A stretch of DNA of 64,000 nucleotides from an uncultured Lachnospiraceae bacterium (GTDB lineage: Bacteria > Bacillota > Clostridia > Lachnospirales > Lachnospiraceae). Each line of letters starts with the position of its first letter. Within the stretch, counting starts at the first letter, position 1. Location: positions 40,306 to 104,305 of the forward strand of contig CAMXQE010000008.1 of NCBI GenBank assembly GCA_947246015.1, in the 5' to 3' direction. The notes under the pieces are model-generated. The model made no database searches and had not been told where the DNA came from. It saw only the letters and a program-made list of their open reading frames with translations. Shown here one piece after another: positions 49,686-58,652 of this stretch. Position numbers and translations under genes: made by a program.

Positions 49686-51446
49686 ATGGATTTTAATGCA
49701 GTATATCACAGGGCGAATGACAATTATTGTTACCCGTTGGATGAAAACCGGCTGATTATCAATATCAGGACGGGATATGATGTAAAATATGTGAATATTG
49801 TGCAGGGAGACCCGTTTAAGTCAGGGATTCTGGGAGGCGGGGAGACCTGGAACGGGGATGCAGTGAATATTCCGTTTAAGAAACGGCTGAAAAACCAGCT
49901 TTGGTGGACAACGACAATGGAACCGCAGTATAAGCGGCTGAAATATTATTTTGAGCTGATTACGGAATCGGAAAAGTGGTATTACTTCGAGGATGGGTTT
50001 GTCAGCGAGCAGCAGATGCATTTGGAGGGGAGGAGCAGGCAATGCTTTGTATTTCCCTGGATGAATCCGGCAGATATTCCGGTGACGCCGAAGTGGGTTA
50101 ACGATACGGTATGGTATCAGATTTTCCCGGAACGGTTCTGCAACGGGGACCCTTCCATCAATCCGGAAGGGACTCTGCCATGGAGGAATACCGGAAGCGT
50201 TGAAAACCATGAGTTTTTCGGCGGCGATATACAGGGTATTATCAACAAGCTGGATTATCTGAAAGACCTGGGCATTTCGGGCTTATATCTGACGCCGATT
50301 AATGAAGCGCCTTCCTCCCATAAATACGATACGACTGATTATATGAAGATAGATTCACATTTCGGAACGGAAGAGACGTTCATGAAACTGGTGGAAGAAG
50401 CTCATGCAAGACAGATGAAAGTAATGCTGGACGGCGTTTTCAATCACAGCGGGAAGTACTTTGCACCCTGGCTGGATGTGAAGGAAAAAGGGCCGGAATC
50501 GGAATATTATGACTGGTTCATGATTCGGGAATGGCCTTTTGGCGGGGGAGCCGCCAAAGCCGGGCAGTATTACAGTTTTGCATTTTTTGACGATATGCCG
50601 AAGCTGAATACGAACAACCCGGCTGTGCGGGAATATCTGTTAGGGGTGTGCGAAACGTGGGTGCGGAAATATGATGTGGACGGTCTCCGGCTGGATGTGG
50701 CAAATGAGATTTCCCATGTATTCTGTAAGGAACTGCGCAGCCGTATGAAAGCGATAAAACCGGACATCTACATCTTAGGTGAAATCTGGCATGATGCCAT
50801 GCCGTGGCTGCGCGGCGATGAGTTCGATGCAGTCATGAACTATCCGCTGGGGGAGAGCATTAAGGATTTCTGGATTGACAAAGGGCTTACCAATGAGGAT
50901 TTTGAGTATACCATTAACCGCTGTTATACGGGATATATGCAGCAGACGAACGATGTGCTGTTTAATTTACTGGATTCCCATGATACAAAGCGTCTCCGCA
51001 GTGATGTAAAAAATCTGGATGAATATTTCCAGCAGCTGGCGGTACTGTTTTCCATGCCTGGCAGCCCCTGCATTTTCTATGGGACGGAAATCGCCATGGA
51101 AGGCGGGCACGATCCTGACTGCAGGCGCTGTATGCCGTGGGATGCAATCGATGCAGGAGAATTCCATGACCGGATTGAGATTGTAAAAAGCCTGATTCAT
51201 TTACGGAATGAAGAACCTTTGCTTCGAAACCGGAATTTCCATTTTCCGAATAAAATCAACCGTCCCCGCGTCATAGAGTTCATGAAAGTTGCCTGGGAAA
51301 ACGATTACATCGAAGTTATCATTAACTGCGAAGAGGAGGACGTGGAAGTAGCAAGGGAAGGGGAAGTGGTATTTCAGCGGCATTATATCGATAATGTGCT
51401 TCTTCGCAACGGAATTCTGATACGCCGGGTGCGCAGGGCATCCTGA
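49686..51446 (+). CDS. Glycoside hydrolase family 13 enzyme (neopullulanase/alpha-glucosidase type)
   Basis: 586 residues, no signal peptide, so cytoplasmic. An N-terminal beta domain (about 1-130) precedes the (beta/alpha)8 barrel. GH13 regions: D249-G-V-F-N-H254; nucleophile D337 in GLRLDVANE; acid/base E366 in LGEIWHD; H432-D433 in LLDSHDTKRL. The DTVWYQIFPERFCNGDPS entry and FFGGDIQGIINKLDYL match neopullulanase/cyclomaltodextrinase relatives, which cut imported maltodextrins. ATG 49686 has GGGAGG eight bases upstream; the reading from 49533 would begin before the promoter -10. It has its own promoter with a LacI-type operator, and a terminator. It may serve sugars taken up by the transporter downstream, but this is inference. 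Confidence 0.93.
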   Translation: MDFNAVYHRANDNYCYPLDENRLIINIRTGYDVKYVNIVQGDPFKSGILGGGETWNGDAVNIPFKKRLKNQLWWTTTMEPQYKRLKYYFELITESEKWYYFEDGFVSEQQMHLEGRSRQCFVFPWMNPADIPVTPKWVNDTVWYQIFPERFCNGDPSINPEGTLPWRNTGSVENHEFFGGDIQGIINKLDYLKDLGISGLYLTPINEAPSSHKYDTTDYMKIDSHFGTEETFMKLVEEAHARQMKVMLDGVFNHSGKYFAPWLDVKEKGPESEYYDWFMIREWPFGGGAAKAGQYYSFAFFDDMPKLNTNNPAVREYLLGVCETWVRKYDVDGLRLDVANEISHVFCKELRSRMKAIKPDIYILGEIWHDAMPWLRGDEFDAVMNYPLGESIKDFWIDKGLTNEDFEYTINRCYTGYMQQTNDVLFNLLDSHDTKRLRSDVKNLDEYFQQLAVLFSMPGSPCIFYGTEIAMEGGHDPDCRRCMPWDAIDAGEFHDRIEIVKSLIHLRNEEPLLRNRNFHFPNKINRPRVIEFMKVAWENDYIEVIINCEEEDVEVAREGEVVFQRHYIDNVLLRNGILIRRVRRAS

Positions 51447-51504
51447 CAGGTTCCGCTTTCAGCCCGTTTTCGTTCAGAAATTATTAAGAAATGTATGATT
51501 GTAT

Positions 51505-51545
51505 AAAAACACCATCTATGCTATTCTATATATGGTGTTTTTTTA
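51505..51545 (+). terminator. Intrinsic terminator after the GH13 gene
   Basis: AAAAACACCAT (51505-51515) pairs with ATGGTGTTTTT (51532-51542), T run to 51545. It separates the GH13 gene from the transporter cluster. Confidence 0.88.
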
Positions 51546-51572
51546 ATATGGAGAAATACTAATTATTGATGT

Positions 51573-51606
51573 GAAACGAAATGCCTTGTAGTACAAGGGG
51601 CGTTTC
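51573..51606. promoter_or_regulatory. Palindrome upstream of the transporter cluster
   Basis: CCTTGTA (51584-51590), one base, TACAAGG (51592-51598), flanked by GAAACG (51573-51578) and CGTTTC (51601-51606). Two nested inverted repeats within 35 bases, 22 bases before the first lipoprotein gene. It could be an operator or a leader hairpin. No convincing -35/-10 pair was seen next to it. Confidence 0.55.
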
Positions 51607-51627
51607 GGATAAGGGAGTGTCTGGAGT

Positions 51628-54315
51628 ATGAAAAAGAAACCGGAAAAAAATATGGAGAGCAGAAACATAAAAGCCGGAAGAAAGCAGGGAGCTCTTCGCA
51701 AGAGACTGGCCGGAGCCGCTGCTGTTCTGGCTGCCGGAGTAATGGCTGCAGGGTGCGGACAGCCGAAGGGAGCGACCACGGCGCAGAAGGAATTTGTGTA
51801 TGTGCCGGAATATGTAAAGCTGGAGATACAGGACAACATGGATATGATGAAGGTATCGGGAGATACCCTTTATTTTGTGTCCAGTAACTGGGATGAGCAA
51901 ACAAGCACTTATCAGAAGTATCTGGGAAAAATGAAAATCGGCGGAACGGCACCCGAAAAAGTGCCGCTGGATATCAGTGACGAAGAATATACGATGGCCT
52001 CGTATATAGATGAAAACGGAGAACTGTCAGCGATTGTCGTCAGAAATCTGTATGACGGGGATGCGGCGGCAGAAGCCGGAAGCGCCGGAGAGGACGGGGA
52101 TGCGGAAGACGGAGCACAGGAAGCAGAAAACGGGGAAGAAAGTGCTGCAGAAGGTGAAGCTGCTGCGGAAGATACGGCAGAAGAAGCGGTAAAAGAAGCA
52201 GCAGAAGAAGAAAAAACAGGGGCGGCAGAAGAAAAAGAAGCGGAATCAGGAACGGAATCAGAAGCGGAATCAGAAACGGAATCAGAAACCGACGGAGAGG
52301 GCGCAGAACCGGAGTCAGCAGATTCCGAAGAAGAGCCTGCTGTTTCAGGCGGAGAAAGCGGTTCTGTGACAATCATCAGTGGTACCGGTTCTTTTTCCAC
52401 CACAGCGGTAGCCTCCTCATCTTCCTATGGAGCATCGGAATATACGGAACCTACCGGACAGACAGTGGAACTTCGGAAATTCGGCGCGGACGGGAAGGCG
52501 AAAGAAAGCGTTAATCTGGACTCCGTCATGGAAGAACAGGCAGATACTTATGTGCAGTATCTGTTGGGGGATAACCAGGGCAATACTTATATCGGATATG
52601 ACCAGACCATTACCGTATTGGATAAGGACGGAAAAAAGCTGTTTGACTTACAGGTGGATAACTGGATTAACAGCATGTTTGCAACGGCTGACGGTCAGGT
52701 TCTCGTGTCTTACTGGGGCGATGGCGTTGAAGTACATACAATCGATTTGGCGGCAAAGAAAATGGGCGACAAAATAGAAGCGCTCAGTGAAATCCGCTTT
52801 GGAAACTATACTTTTGCCAGCGGAAGGGATACAGACCTTCTGTTCAGTGCGGAGAGCGACCTGTACAGTTACAATTTCGGCGATGCCCAGGCACAGAAAC
52901 TGCTGAATTGGATTGACTGCGATGTGGATGAGAATGATATCCAGTGTTTTTCCGTGCTGGAAGATGGAAGGATACTGGTCATCACGAGTAACTGGGACGG
53001 GGAATCCGATGCTAACCGGGTGGAACTGGTTTACCTGACGAAGAAGAAAGGGTCCGAAGTACCGGAAAAGAAAATTCTTACTTACGGTACCCTGATGCTG
53101 GATTATGATATAAGGAAGCAGATTCTGGAATTTAACAAGACCAATCAGGAATACCGTATTGAAGTGAAAGAGTACTATACAGATTACAGTGCAGAGGATG
53201 CATATACCAATGCCGTCCAGCGGATGAATTCTGATATTGTAAGCGGGCAGTGCCCGGATATCATCGATATTTCAACCGGAAACGTGCAGAGCTATATATC
53301 GAAAGGCGTAGTTGCCGACTTATATCCGTTTATGGATAAGGATGAGGAAATTAACCGCGAGGACTATCTGGAAAGCATCCTGAAAGCATATGAGAAGAAC
53401 GGAAAACTGTATGCAATGCCGTCCGCATTCTTTATCAGTACCATGATGGCAAAAGTATCGGATGTAGGAGACAGGCAAAGCATTACGCTGGATGAAGTGA
53501 TGGAACTGTCCAAAGGACTTCCGGAAGGGGCGGAACTATACCAGTATGCCAGCAAAAGCTCTGTCCTGAGCAGCATCATGCGGATGAATATGGATGTATA
53601 TGCGAACTGGGAGACCGGCGAATGCAAGTTCAACAGTGAGGAATTCATCAAAGCACTGGAATTTGCCAATACATTTCCTGCGGAGTTTAACTGGGATGCG
53701 GATCGTCCCAGCGCTCCGACCATGATTCGGGAGGGAAAACTAATCATGATGGATGTCAGCATTTCTTCCATGCAGGAATACCAGATGTATAAAGGAATGT
53801 ACGGGGAACCGGTAACATTCATCGGTTATCCTACTTCAAAGGAGAGCGGCTCCTTTATCATTTCCAACGGTTCTCTTCCGGCCATGAGTGCAAAATCACC
53901 TTATCAGGAAGGAGTATGGCAGTTTATACGGACTCGCATTACGAAAGAAGCACAGGAAAGCGATTCCGGATACAGATATGGGTTCCCGGTCATGAAATCG
54001 GCGCTGGAAAAACAGTTTGCAGATGACATGGAGGATGAATACTACGAAGATGAGAATGGAACCAAGCATAAACAGTCCAAGACTACATGGGGTTATGATG
54101 ATTTCCAGATAGAGATTTTTGCGGCAACGGAGGAAGAAGTGGCAGCGGTGCGGAAGCTGATAGAAAGTGTGAATTCTTCCTATCAGTTTGATACACAGAT
54201 GTTTACCATTATCGAAGAAGAGGCCGGTGCATTTTTTGAAGGGCAGAAATCAGCGAAGGATGTAGCGGATATCATACAGAGCAGGATTCAGATTTATGTC
54301 AATGAAAACCGATGA
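51628..54315 (+). CDS. Solute-binding lipoprotein 1 with N-terminal sensor-like half and acidic linker
   Basis: 895 residues, about twice the length of a normal sugar-binding protein. A lipoprotein signal (GAAAVLAAGVMAAGC, lipidated C43) is followed by a beta-rich half (about 55-470) with repeated short strands and turns (NQGNTYIGYDQTITVLDKDG, SMFATADGQVLVSYWGD), suggesting a propeller. Residues about 143-245 form an Ala/Glu-rich acidic insert. From about 480 (KKILTYGTLMLDYDIRKQI) to the end is an SBP_bac_1-type domain (EFNKTNQEYRIEVKEYY, CPDIIDIS, DVADIIQSRIQIYV). It heads a cluster with a second and third paralogue and two permeases. The ligand is unknown; the extra half may sense or hold polymer. 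Confidence 0.82.
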   Translation: MKKKPEKNMESRNIKAGRKQGALRKRLAGAAAVLAAGVMAAGCGQPKGATTAQKEFVYVPEYVKLEIQDNMDMMKVSGDTLYFVSSNWDEQTSTYQKYLGKMKIGGTAPEKVPLDISDEEYTMASYIDENGELSAIVVRNLYDGDAAAEAGSAGEDGDAEDGAQEAENGEESAAEGEAAAEDTAEEAVKEAAEEEKTGAAEEKEAESGTESEAESETESETDGEGAEPESADSEEEPAVSGGESGSVTIISGTGSFSTTAVASSSSYGASEYTEPTGQTVELRKFGADGKAKESVNLDSVMEEQADTYVQYLLGDNQGNTYIGYDQTITVLDKDGKKLFDLQVDNWINSMFATADGQVLVSYWGDGVEVHTIDLAAKKMGDKIEALSEIRFGNYTFASGRDTDLLFSAESDLYSYNFGDAQAQKLLNWIDCDVDENDIQCFSVLEDGRILVITSNWDGESDANRVELVYLTKKKGSEVPEKKILTYGTLMLDYDIRKQILEFNKTNQEYRIEVKEYYTDYSAEDAYTNAVQRMNSDIVSGQCPDIIDISTGNVQSYISKGVVADLYPFMDKDEEINREDYLESILKAYEKNGKLYAMPSAFFISTMMAKVSDVGDRQSITLDEVMELSKGLPEGAELYQYASKSSVLSSIMRMNMDVYANWETGECKFNSEEFIKALEFANTFPAEFNWDADRPSAPTMIREGKLIMMDVSISSMQEYQMYKGMYGEPVTFIGYPTSKESGSFIISNGSLPAMSAKSPYQEGVWQFIRTRITKEAQESDSGYRYGFPVMKSALEKQFADDMEDEYYEDENGTKHKQSKTTWGYDDFQIEIFAATEEEVAAVRKLIESVNSSYQFDTQMFTIIEEEAGAFFEGQKSAKDVADIIQSRIQIYVNENR

Positions 54316-54362
54316 CGGGAACTTTGCTGTAATAGGACAGATATAAGGAAAAGAGGAGTAAA

Positions 54363-56663
54363 ATGCAGAAAAATAGGATTCTGAAAAATGGGATTTTGAA
54401 AAATGGGATTCTGATAAAAAGCAGGCAGAAAAAAAGAAGTAAGCGGCTCTGCGTATCGATAGCGGCAGCGGCGCTGCTGCTTCTCGGCGGATGCGGCGGG
54501 CCGGACGGGGAGCAGGCGGGCACAGCCGGTAAAGAGCAGGAAGATTATGTATACGTGGCAGAGTACCAGTCTTTGGATGATATCTGCGATACGGTGGCGA
54601 CAACGGTACTTGGAAATGACGGAAATGTTTATTTTACCGGAATCAGGGATAAAGAAGACGTCTTCTTTGCCATGAAAATCGGGGAAGACGATGCAAAAGA
54701 AGTTCCGCTTGGATTGGAAAAGGGGATGCATGTCTCCGCCATGGGGAAAGATACAGAGGGAAATCTTCTGCTTGGGCTGATTCGTTACGAGGGCGACCCT
54801 GAATCGGGCGGGACATTAAAAAATGTGGCAATCCAAAAAATTTCTCCGGAGGGAGAAAAGCTGGAATTTGTGGATACCGGCAATGCTTTCCTGAAAAAAG
54901 ACAGTTCTTCTTTTTATATTTCGGATCTTCTTCAGGATAAGGAAGGGAATTATTATATTTGTTCGGGAAAAGATATTTGTGTATTGCGGTCAGATGGCAG
55001 CATCTATTTTGAAATTCCCATAGGACAGTATGTGAATGATATGTTTGCCATGAAAGACGGAAGTGTGGTTGTCGCTTATTACGGAAATACCGGCTGGAGT
55101 CTGGAAGTGGTGGATTTTGCACAAAAGAGTCTGAAGCCGTTGGAAAGCAGTATTGTATTTGATTACGGTACTTATTTGGGCGGAACAGAGACAGACCTGC
55201 TTTATACACAGAATGCCATTCTCTATACATGCAATTTAGGGGATGAGAAACCGACGGCGCTTTTAAACTGGATGGACAGCGATATTAACAGCAGTAATTT
55301 ACAGGATTTTACCATCCTGCCGGACGGCCGGATTGCAGCGGTGACGATAGATTACAGCGCCGGGGCGGAGATGGAACTGAGTGTCCTGACGAAAAAGAAC
55401 CGTTCAGAAGTGCCGGAAAAGCAAATTCTGACTTATGCTTCTTTATATGTGCCTTACTATACCGAAAATGATATCGTAGCATTCAATAAACAGAGTGACA
55501 AATACCGCATAGAAGTGAAAGAATATGGGGATGACACCATGGATTATGCGGACCGGATGTCGCTGCTGAATACCGACCTGACCAGTGGCAACGGCCCGGA
55601 TATCATAGATTTGTCTTACTGCCCGTTATCGCTGTCAGAGCTGGTGGATGCCGGAGTGGTAGAAGACCTGACACCGTATCTGGAAGCGGATGATACACTG
55701 AAACGGGAAGATATGGTGGAAAATGTCATGCGGGCATACGAGCAGGACGGCGGGCTGTACGGAATCATGTCCTGTTTCGGAATCGAGTCCATTATCGGCA
55801 AAGTATCCGATGTGGGTGACCAGACAACATGGAGCATAGAGGATATGATGGCGCTGGTGGATTCGAAAGGCAAGGATGTAGAGATTATTGAATATATGGA
55901 TAAATCCTATATGCTTACGCTTTTGTGTATGATGAATCAGAATCTGTTCATCGATAAAGAGGCAGGAACCTGTGATTTTACCAGCGGGGAATTCGCGAAA
56001 ATGCTGGAATTCGCCAACCGTTTTCCGAAGGAAGTAGATTATAATGCGAACGGCCCTTCGGAGATTGAGAAAATAAGGAACGGACAGTTAGTGCTGATTA
56101 GCAGGATCATCACATCCGTGTCACTGTATCAGATGTATGAATATGAATTTGGAGAGCCGGTGAACTTTATCGGTTATCCGACTTTTGAAGGAAGCGGTTT
56201 ACTGCTTTCTTCCAATGGAACGACCGTGGCAATGCATGCGGGTTCCAAGAACAAAGACGGCGTATGGGAATTCATCCGGTTCAATCTGTCGGAAAAAAGA
56301 CAGGAGAACCTGCCGACTGCCAACGGCGGCTTTCCCATCCTGAAATCCGCTTTGGACAAAGAACTTGCGGAGGCGATGGAAGACGAGTATTATGAGGACG
56401 AAGACGGCAATCAGAAACTGACATCCAAAGCAACCTGGAGTACTGGTGACTTTTCGGTGGAAGTATATGCAGCAACGCAGGAACAGGTGGACAGGATACG
56501 GGAAATGATTGATACCGCACAGCCAAATGCCAGGGCGGACCAGAAGATATCCGAGATTATAAATGAAGAGGCACAGGCTTATTTTGATGGGCAGAAGAGC
56601 ATGGAGGATGTGGCGGCGCTGGTACAGAACCGTGTGCAGACTTATCTGAGCGAAACGAAATAG
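54363..56663 (+). CDS. Solute-binding lipoprotein 2, paralogue of the preceding gene
   Basis: 766 residues. The signal region has an unusual extended n-region (RILKNGILKNGILIKS, three near-identical 15-base units at 54376-54420) before AAAALLLLGGC (lipidated C44). A beta-rich half (about 55-345) and an SBP domain (about 355-766: KQILTYASLYVPYYTENDIV, FNKQSDKYRIEVKEYG, GPDIIDLS, SMEDVAALVQNRVQTYL) follow the layout of lipoprotein 1, without its acidic insert. AGAGGAG is six bases before ATG 54363. It starts 47 bases after lipoprotein 1. Tandem duplication with divergence is likely; ligand unknown. Confidence 0.83.
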   Translation: MQKNRILKNGILKNGILIKSRQKKRSKRLCVSIAAAALLLLGGCGGPDGEQAGTAGKEQEDYVYVAEYQSLDDICDTVATTVLGNDGNVYFTGIRDKEDVFFAMKIGEDDAKEVPLGLEKGMHVSAMGKDTEGNLLLGLIRYEGDPESGGTLKNVAIQKISPEGEKLEFVDTGNAFLKKDSSSFYISDLLQDKEGNYYICSGKDICVLRSDGSIYFEIPIGQYVNDMFAMKDGSVVVAYYGNTGWSLEVVDFAQKSLKPLESSIVFDYGTYLGGTETDLLYTQNAILYTCNLGDEKPTALLNWMDSDINSSNLQDFTILPDGRIAAVTIDYSAGAEMELSVLTKKNRSEVPEKQILTYASLYVPYYTENDIVAFNKQSDKYRIEVKEYGDDTMDYADRMSLLNTDLTSGNGPDIIDLSYCPLSLSELVDAGVVEDLTPYLEADDTLKREDMVENVMRAYEQDGGLYGIMSCFGIESIIGKVSDVGDQTTWSIEDMMALVDSKGKDVEIIEYMDKSYMLTLLCMMNQNLFIDKEAGTCDFTSGEFAKMLEFANRFPKEVDYNANGPSEIEKIRNGQLVLISRIITSVSLYQMYEYEFGEPVNFIGYPTFEGSGLLLSSNGTTVAMHAGSKNKDGVWEFIRFNLSEKRQENLPTANGGFPILKSALDKELAEAMEDEYYEDEDGNQKLTSKATWSTGDFSVEVYAATQEQVDRIREMIDTAQPNARADQKISEIINEEAQAYFDGQKSMEDVAALVQNRVQTYLSETK

Positions 56664-56684
56664 AGGTTGGTGTAACATAAAAAG

Positions 56685-57686
56685 GTGAAAGCAGTAAAAA
56701 GAATGAAAAAAGAAGGCCGCGGACTAAAGAAACGGCCGGAACTTTCCGAAAAGGAAAGGGAGAAAAAGAGCCGGATGTTTGGACGGAAAAAAGACGGGCA
56801 GACATCCGGAGACGGAATACGCAAAAAAAACGCAAAGAGCAGAAGGGCTTCAACAGCATTCCTTGCCCCGAGTATATTCGGGGTTCTGCTGTTCTTTGTG
56901 GTTCCTTTTTTTGTGGTTATTTATTATTCGGTGGTGGATAACCCGATTCAGCATAATTTTGTATTCCTGAATAATTTTATAAATGTATTTAACAATGCGG
57001 CGTTTCGGCAGGCAGCATCCAATACCATGAAGTTTTCGGTGATAGCGGTGCCATTGGCGGTAGTCCTGTCGCTGGGACTCGCGATGCTGCTGGACAGTAA
57101 GATACCGTTTAAGAGTCAGTTCCGGACTTTTTTCCTGACGCCGATGATGGTGCCGATTGCATCCATTGTCCTGATTTGGCAGGTGTTGTTCCATTATAAC
57201 GGAATGGTGAATGACATTACGGCGCTGTTCGGAACGGATAAAATAGACTGGCTGAAATCAGAACACGCGCAGGTGGTCATTATTGTGCTGTTTTTATGGA
57301 AAAATCTGGGTTACAATATGATTCTGTTCATGTCGGCGTTAGGAAGCATACCGAAAGATATTCTGGAAGTGGCAGTGCTGGAAAGTGCAAAGCCCCGGCA
57401 GATATTTTTCCATATTAAAATCAGGTATCTTTCTTCCACTATTTTGTTTGTGACGATTATGTCGCTTATTAATTCTTTTAAAGTATTCCGGGAAATCTAT
57501 CTGCTGACGGATGATTATCCTTATAATACGGTATACATGATGCAGCATTTCATGAACAATACATTTGGAAATCTGGATTATCAGAAGCTGTCGGCGGCAG
57601 CAATTATGATGTCGGTTGTAATGGTAATCATCATAGGGATTTTATTCCTGACGGAAAATCATTTCGGAAAGGATGTGGAAGGATGA
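56685..57686 (+). CDS. ABC transporter permease, sugar type (MalF-like)
   Basis: 333 residues. A long basic N-terminal tail (about 1-50) precedes six membrane helices of the MalF/UgpA class (STAFLAPSIFGVLLFFVVPFF first). The cytoplasmic EAA loop, where the ATPase docks, reads EVAVLESAKPRQIFFHIKI instead of the usual EAAxxDGA...F...P: the conserved Gly is Ser and the Pro is absent. The start is uncertain (GTG 56685, ATG 56703 or 56775). It overlaps the next permease by four bases. No ATPase gene is in the visible cluster; a shared MsmK-type ATPase elsewhere is the likely solution. Confidence 0.85.
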   Translation: MKAVKRMKKEGRGLKKRPELSEKEREKKSRMFGRKKDGQTSGDGIRKKNAKSRRASTAFLAPSIFGVLLFFVVPFFVVIYYSVVDNPIQHNFVFLNNFINVFNNAAFRQAASNTMKFSVIAVPLAVVLSLGLAMLLDSKIPFKSQFRTFFLTPMMVPIASIVLIWQVLFHYNGMVNDITALFGTDKIDWLKSEHAQVVIIVLFLWKNLGYNMILFMSALGSIPKDILEVAVLESAKPRQIFFHIKIRYLSSTILFVTIMSLINSFKVFREIYLLTDDYPYNTVYMMQHFMNNTFGNLDYQKLSAAAIMMSVVMVIIIGILFLTENHFGKDVEG

Positions 57687-58639
57687 TGCATGGCAGGACC
57701 AGACCCGTAGGAATGGAAATGAGCGAAAGCGCATATAAAAGAATGATAGACAGAAAGAAACGCATAACGAAAGTAAGACGGGCAATCGCTACATTGATAG
57801 CGGCATCCTGTGCGGTACTGTTCCTGATGCCCATCGTGCTCACCATCACCAATTCGTTTATGTCGGCTTCCGAAATATCCTCTAATTATGGACAGGTATT
57901 TGCCACCAGCGATACGGGAGGGAAAACTTATATCTCGGAAAAGGTGAACCTGAAATTCATACCGGATATGGTTTCCTTCAGCCAGTATATTACAGTTTTA
58001 TTCAAAAGTCCGGATTACTTATTTAAGTTTTGGAATTCGGTTATTCTGGTCGTGCCGATTGTAGGTTTCCAGCTTTTGGTTGCGCTGCTGGCCTCGTATG
58101 GTTTTACCAGATACCGGGGCAGAATAAAGGAAATGATTTTTTTTATTTATATTATATTGATGCTGATGCCGTATCAGGTTACGCTGGTGCCGAATTATCT
58201 GGTCTCAAGCTGGCTGCATATACTGGATACCCGCTGGGCAATCTGGCTGCCGGGAATCTTTTCGCCTTTTGCGGTGTACTTACTGACCAAATACATGCGC
58301 AGGATTCCCGTTTCGGTTATGGAGGCAGCCCAGATAGACGGTGCGGGGGAATGGCAGATTTTCCGGCATATCTGTATGCCGCTTTGCAAAGGCTGTATGT
58401 GTTCCGTGGCGATTCTGATTTTTATTGATTACTGGAACATGGTGGAGCAGCCGCTGATATTATTATCGGACGATTCCATGCATCCGCTGTCGGTATTCCT
58501 TTCCAAGATAAAAAAAGGAGAAATCGGTCTGGCGTTTGCAGTGGCAACAATCTATATGGTGCCGACACTTTTGGTATTCCTTTACGGCGAGGATTATCTG
58601 GTAGAGGGAATTACTTATCAGGGCGGAATCAAGGGATAG
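57683..58639 (+). CDS. ABC transporter permease, sugar type (MalG-like)
   Basis: 318 residues with six membrane helices. The EAA loop is canonical: EAAQIDGAGEWQIFRHICMPL (about 214-234). A loop between helices 1 and 2 (about 65-95: NYGQVFATSDTGGKTYIS) is longer than in MalG and lies outside the cell. Overlaps the preceding gene (ATGA). It should pair with the preceding permease to form the channel. The adaptor gene follows after 13 bases with AGGAGG. Confidence 0.9.
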   Translation: MMHGRTRPVGMEMSESAYKRMIDRKKRITKVRRAIATLIAASCAVLFLMPIVLTITNSFMSASEISSNYGQVFATSDTGGKTYISEKVNLKFIPDMVSFSQYITVLFKSPDYLFKFWNSVILVVPIVGFQLLVALLASYGFTRYRGRIKEMIFFIYIILMLMPYQVTLVPNYLVSSWLHILDTRWAIWLPGIFSPFAVYLLTKYMRRIPVSVMEAAQIDGAGEWQIFRHICMPLCKGCMCSVAILIFIDYWNMVEQPLILLSDDSMHPLSVFLSKIKKGEIGLAFAVATIYMVPTLLVFLYGEDYLVEGITYQGGIKG

Positions 58640-58652
58640 GAGGAAAAGTTAG

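Noticed and set aside
51499..51527. TTGTAT-N17-TATTCT promoter for the transporter cluster
   Set aside because: It lies within the GH13 terminator stem and both boxes are weak.
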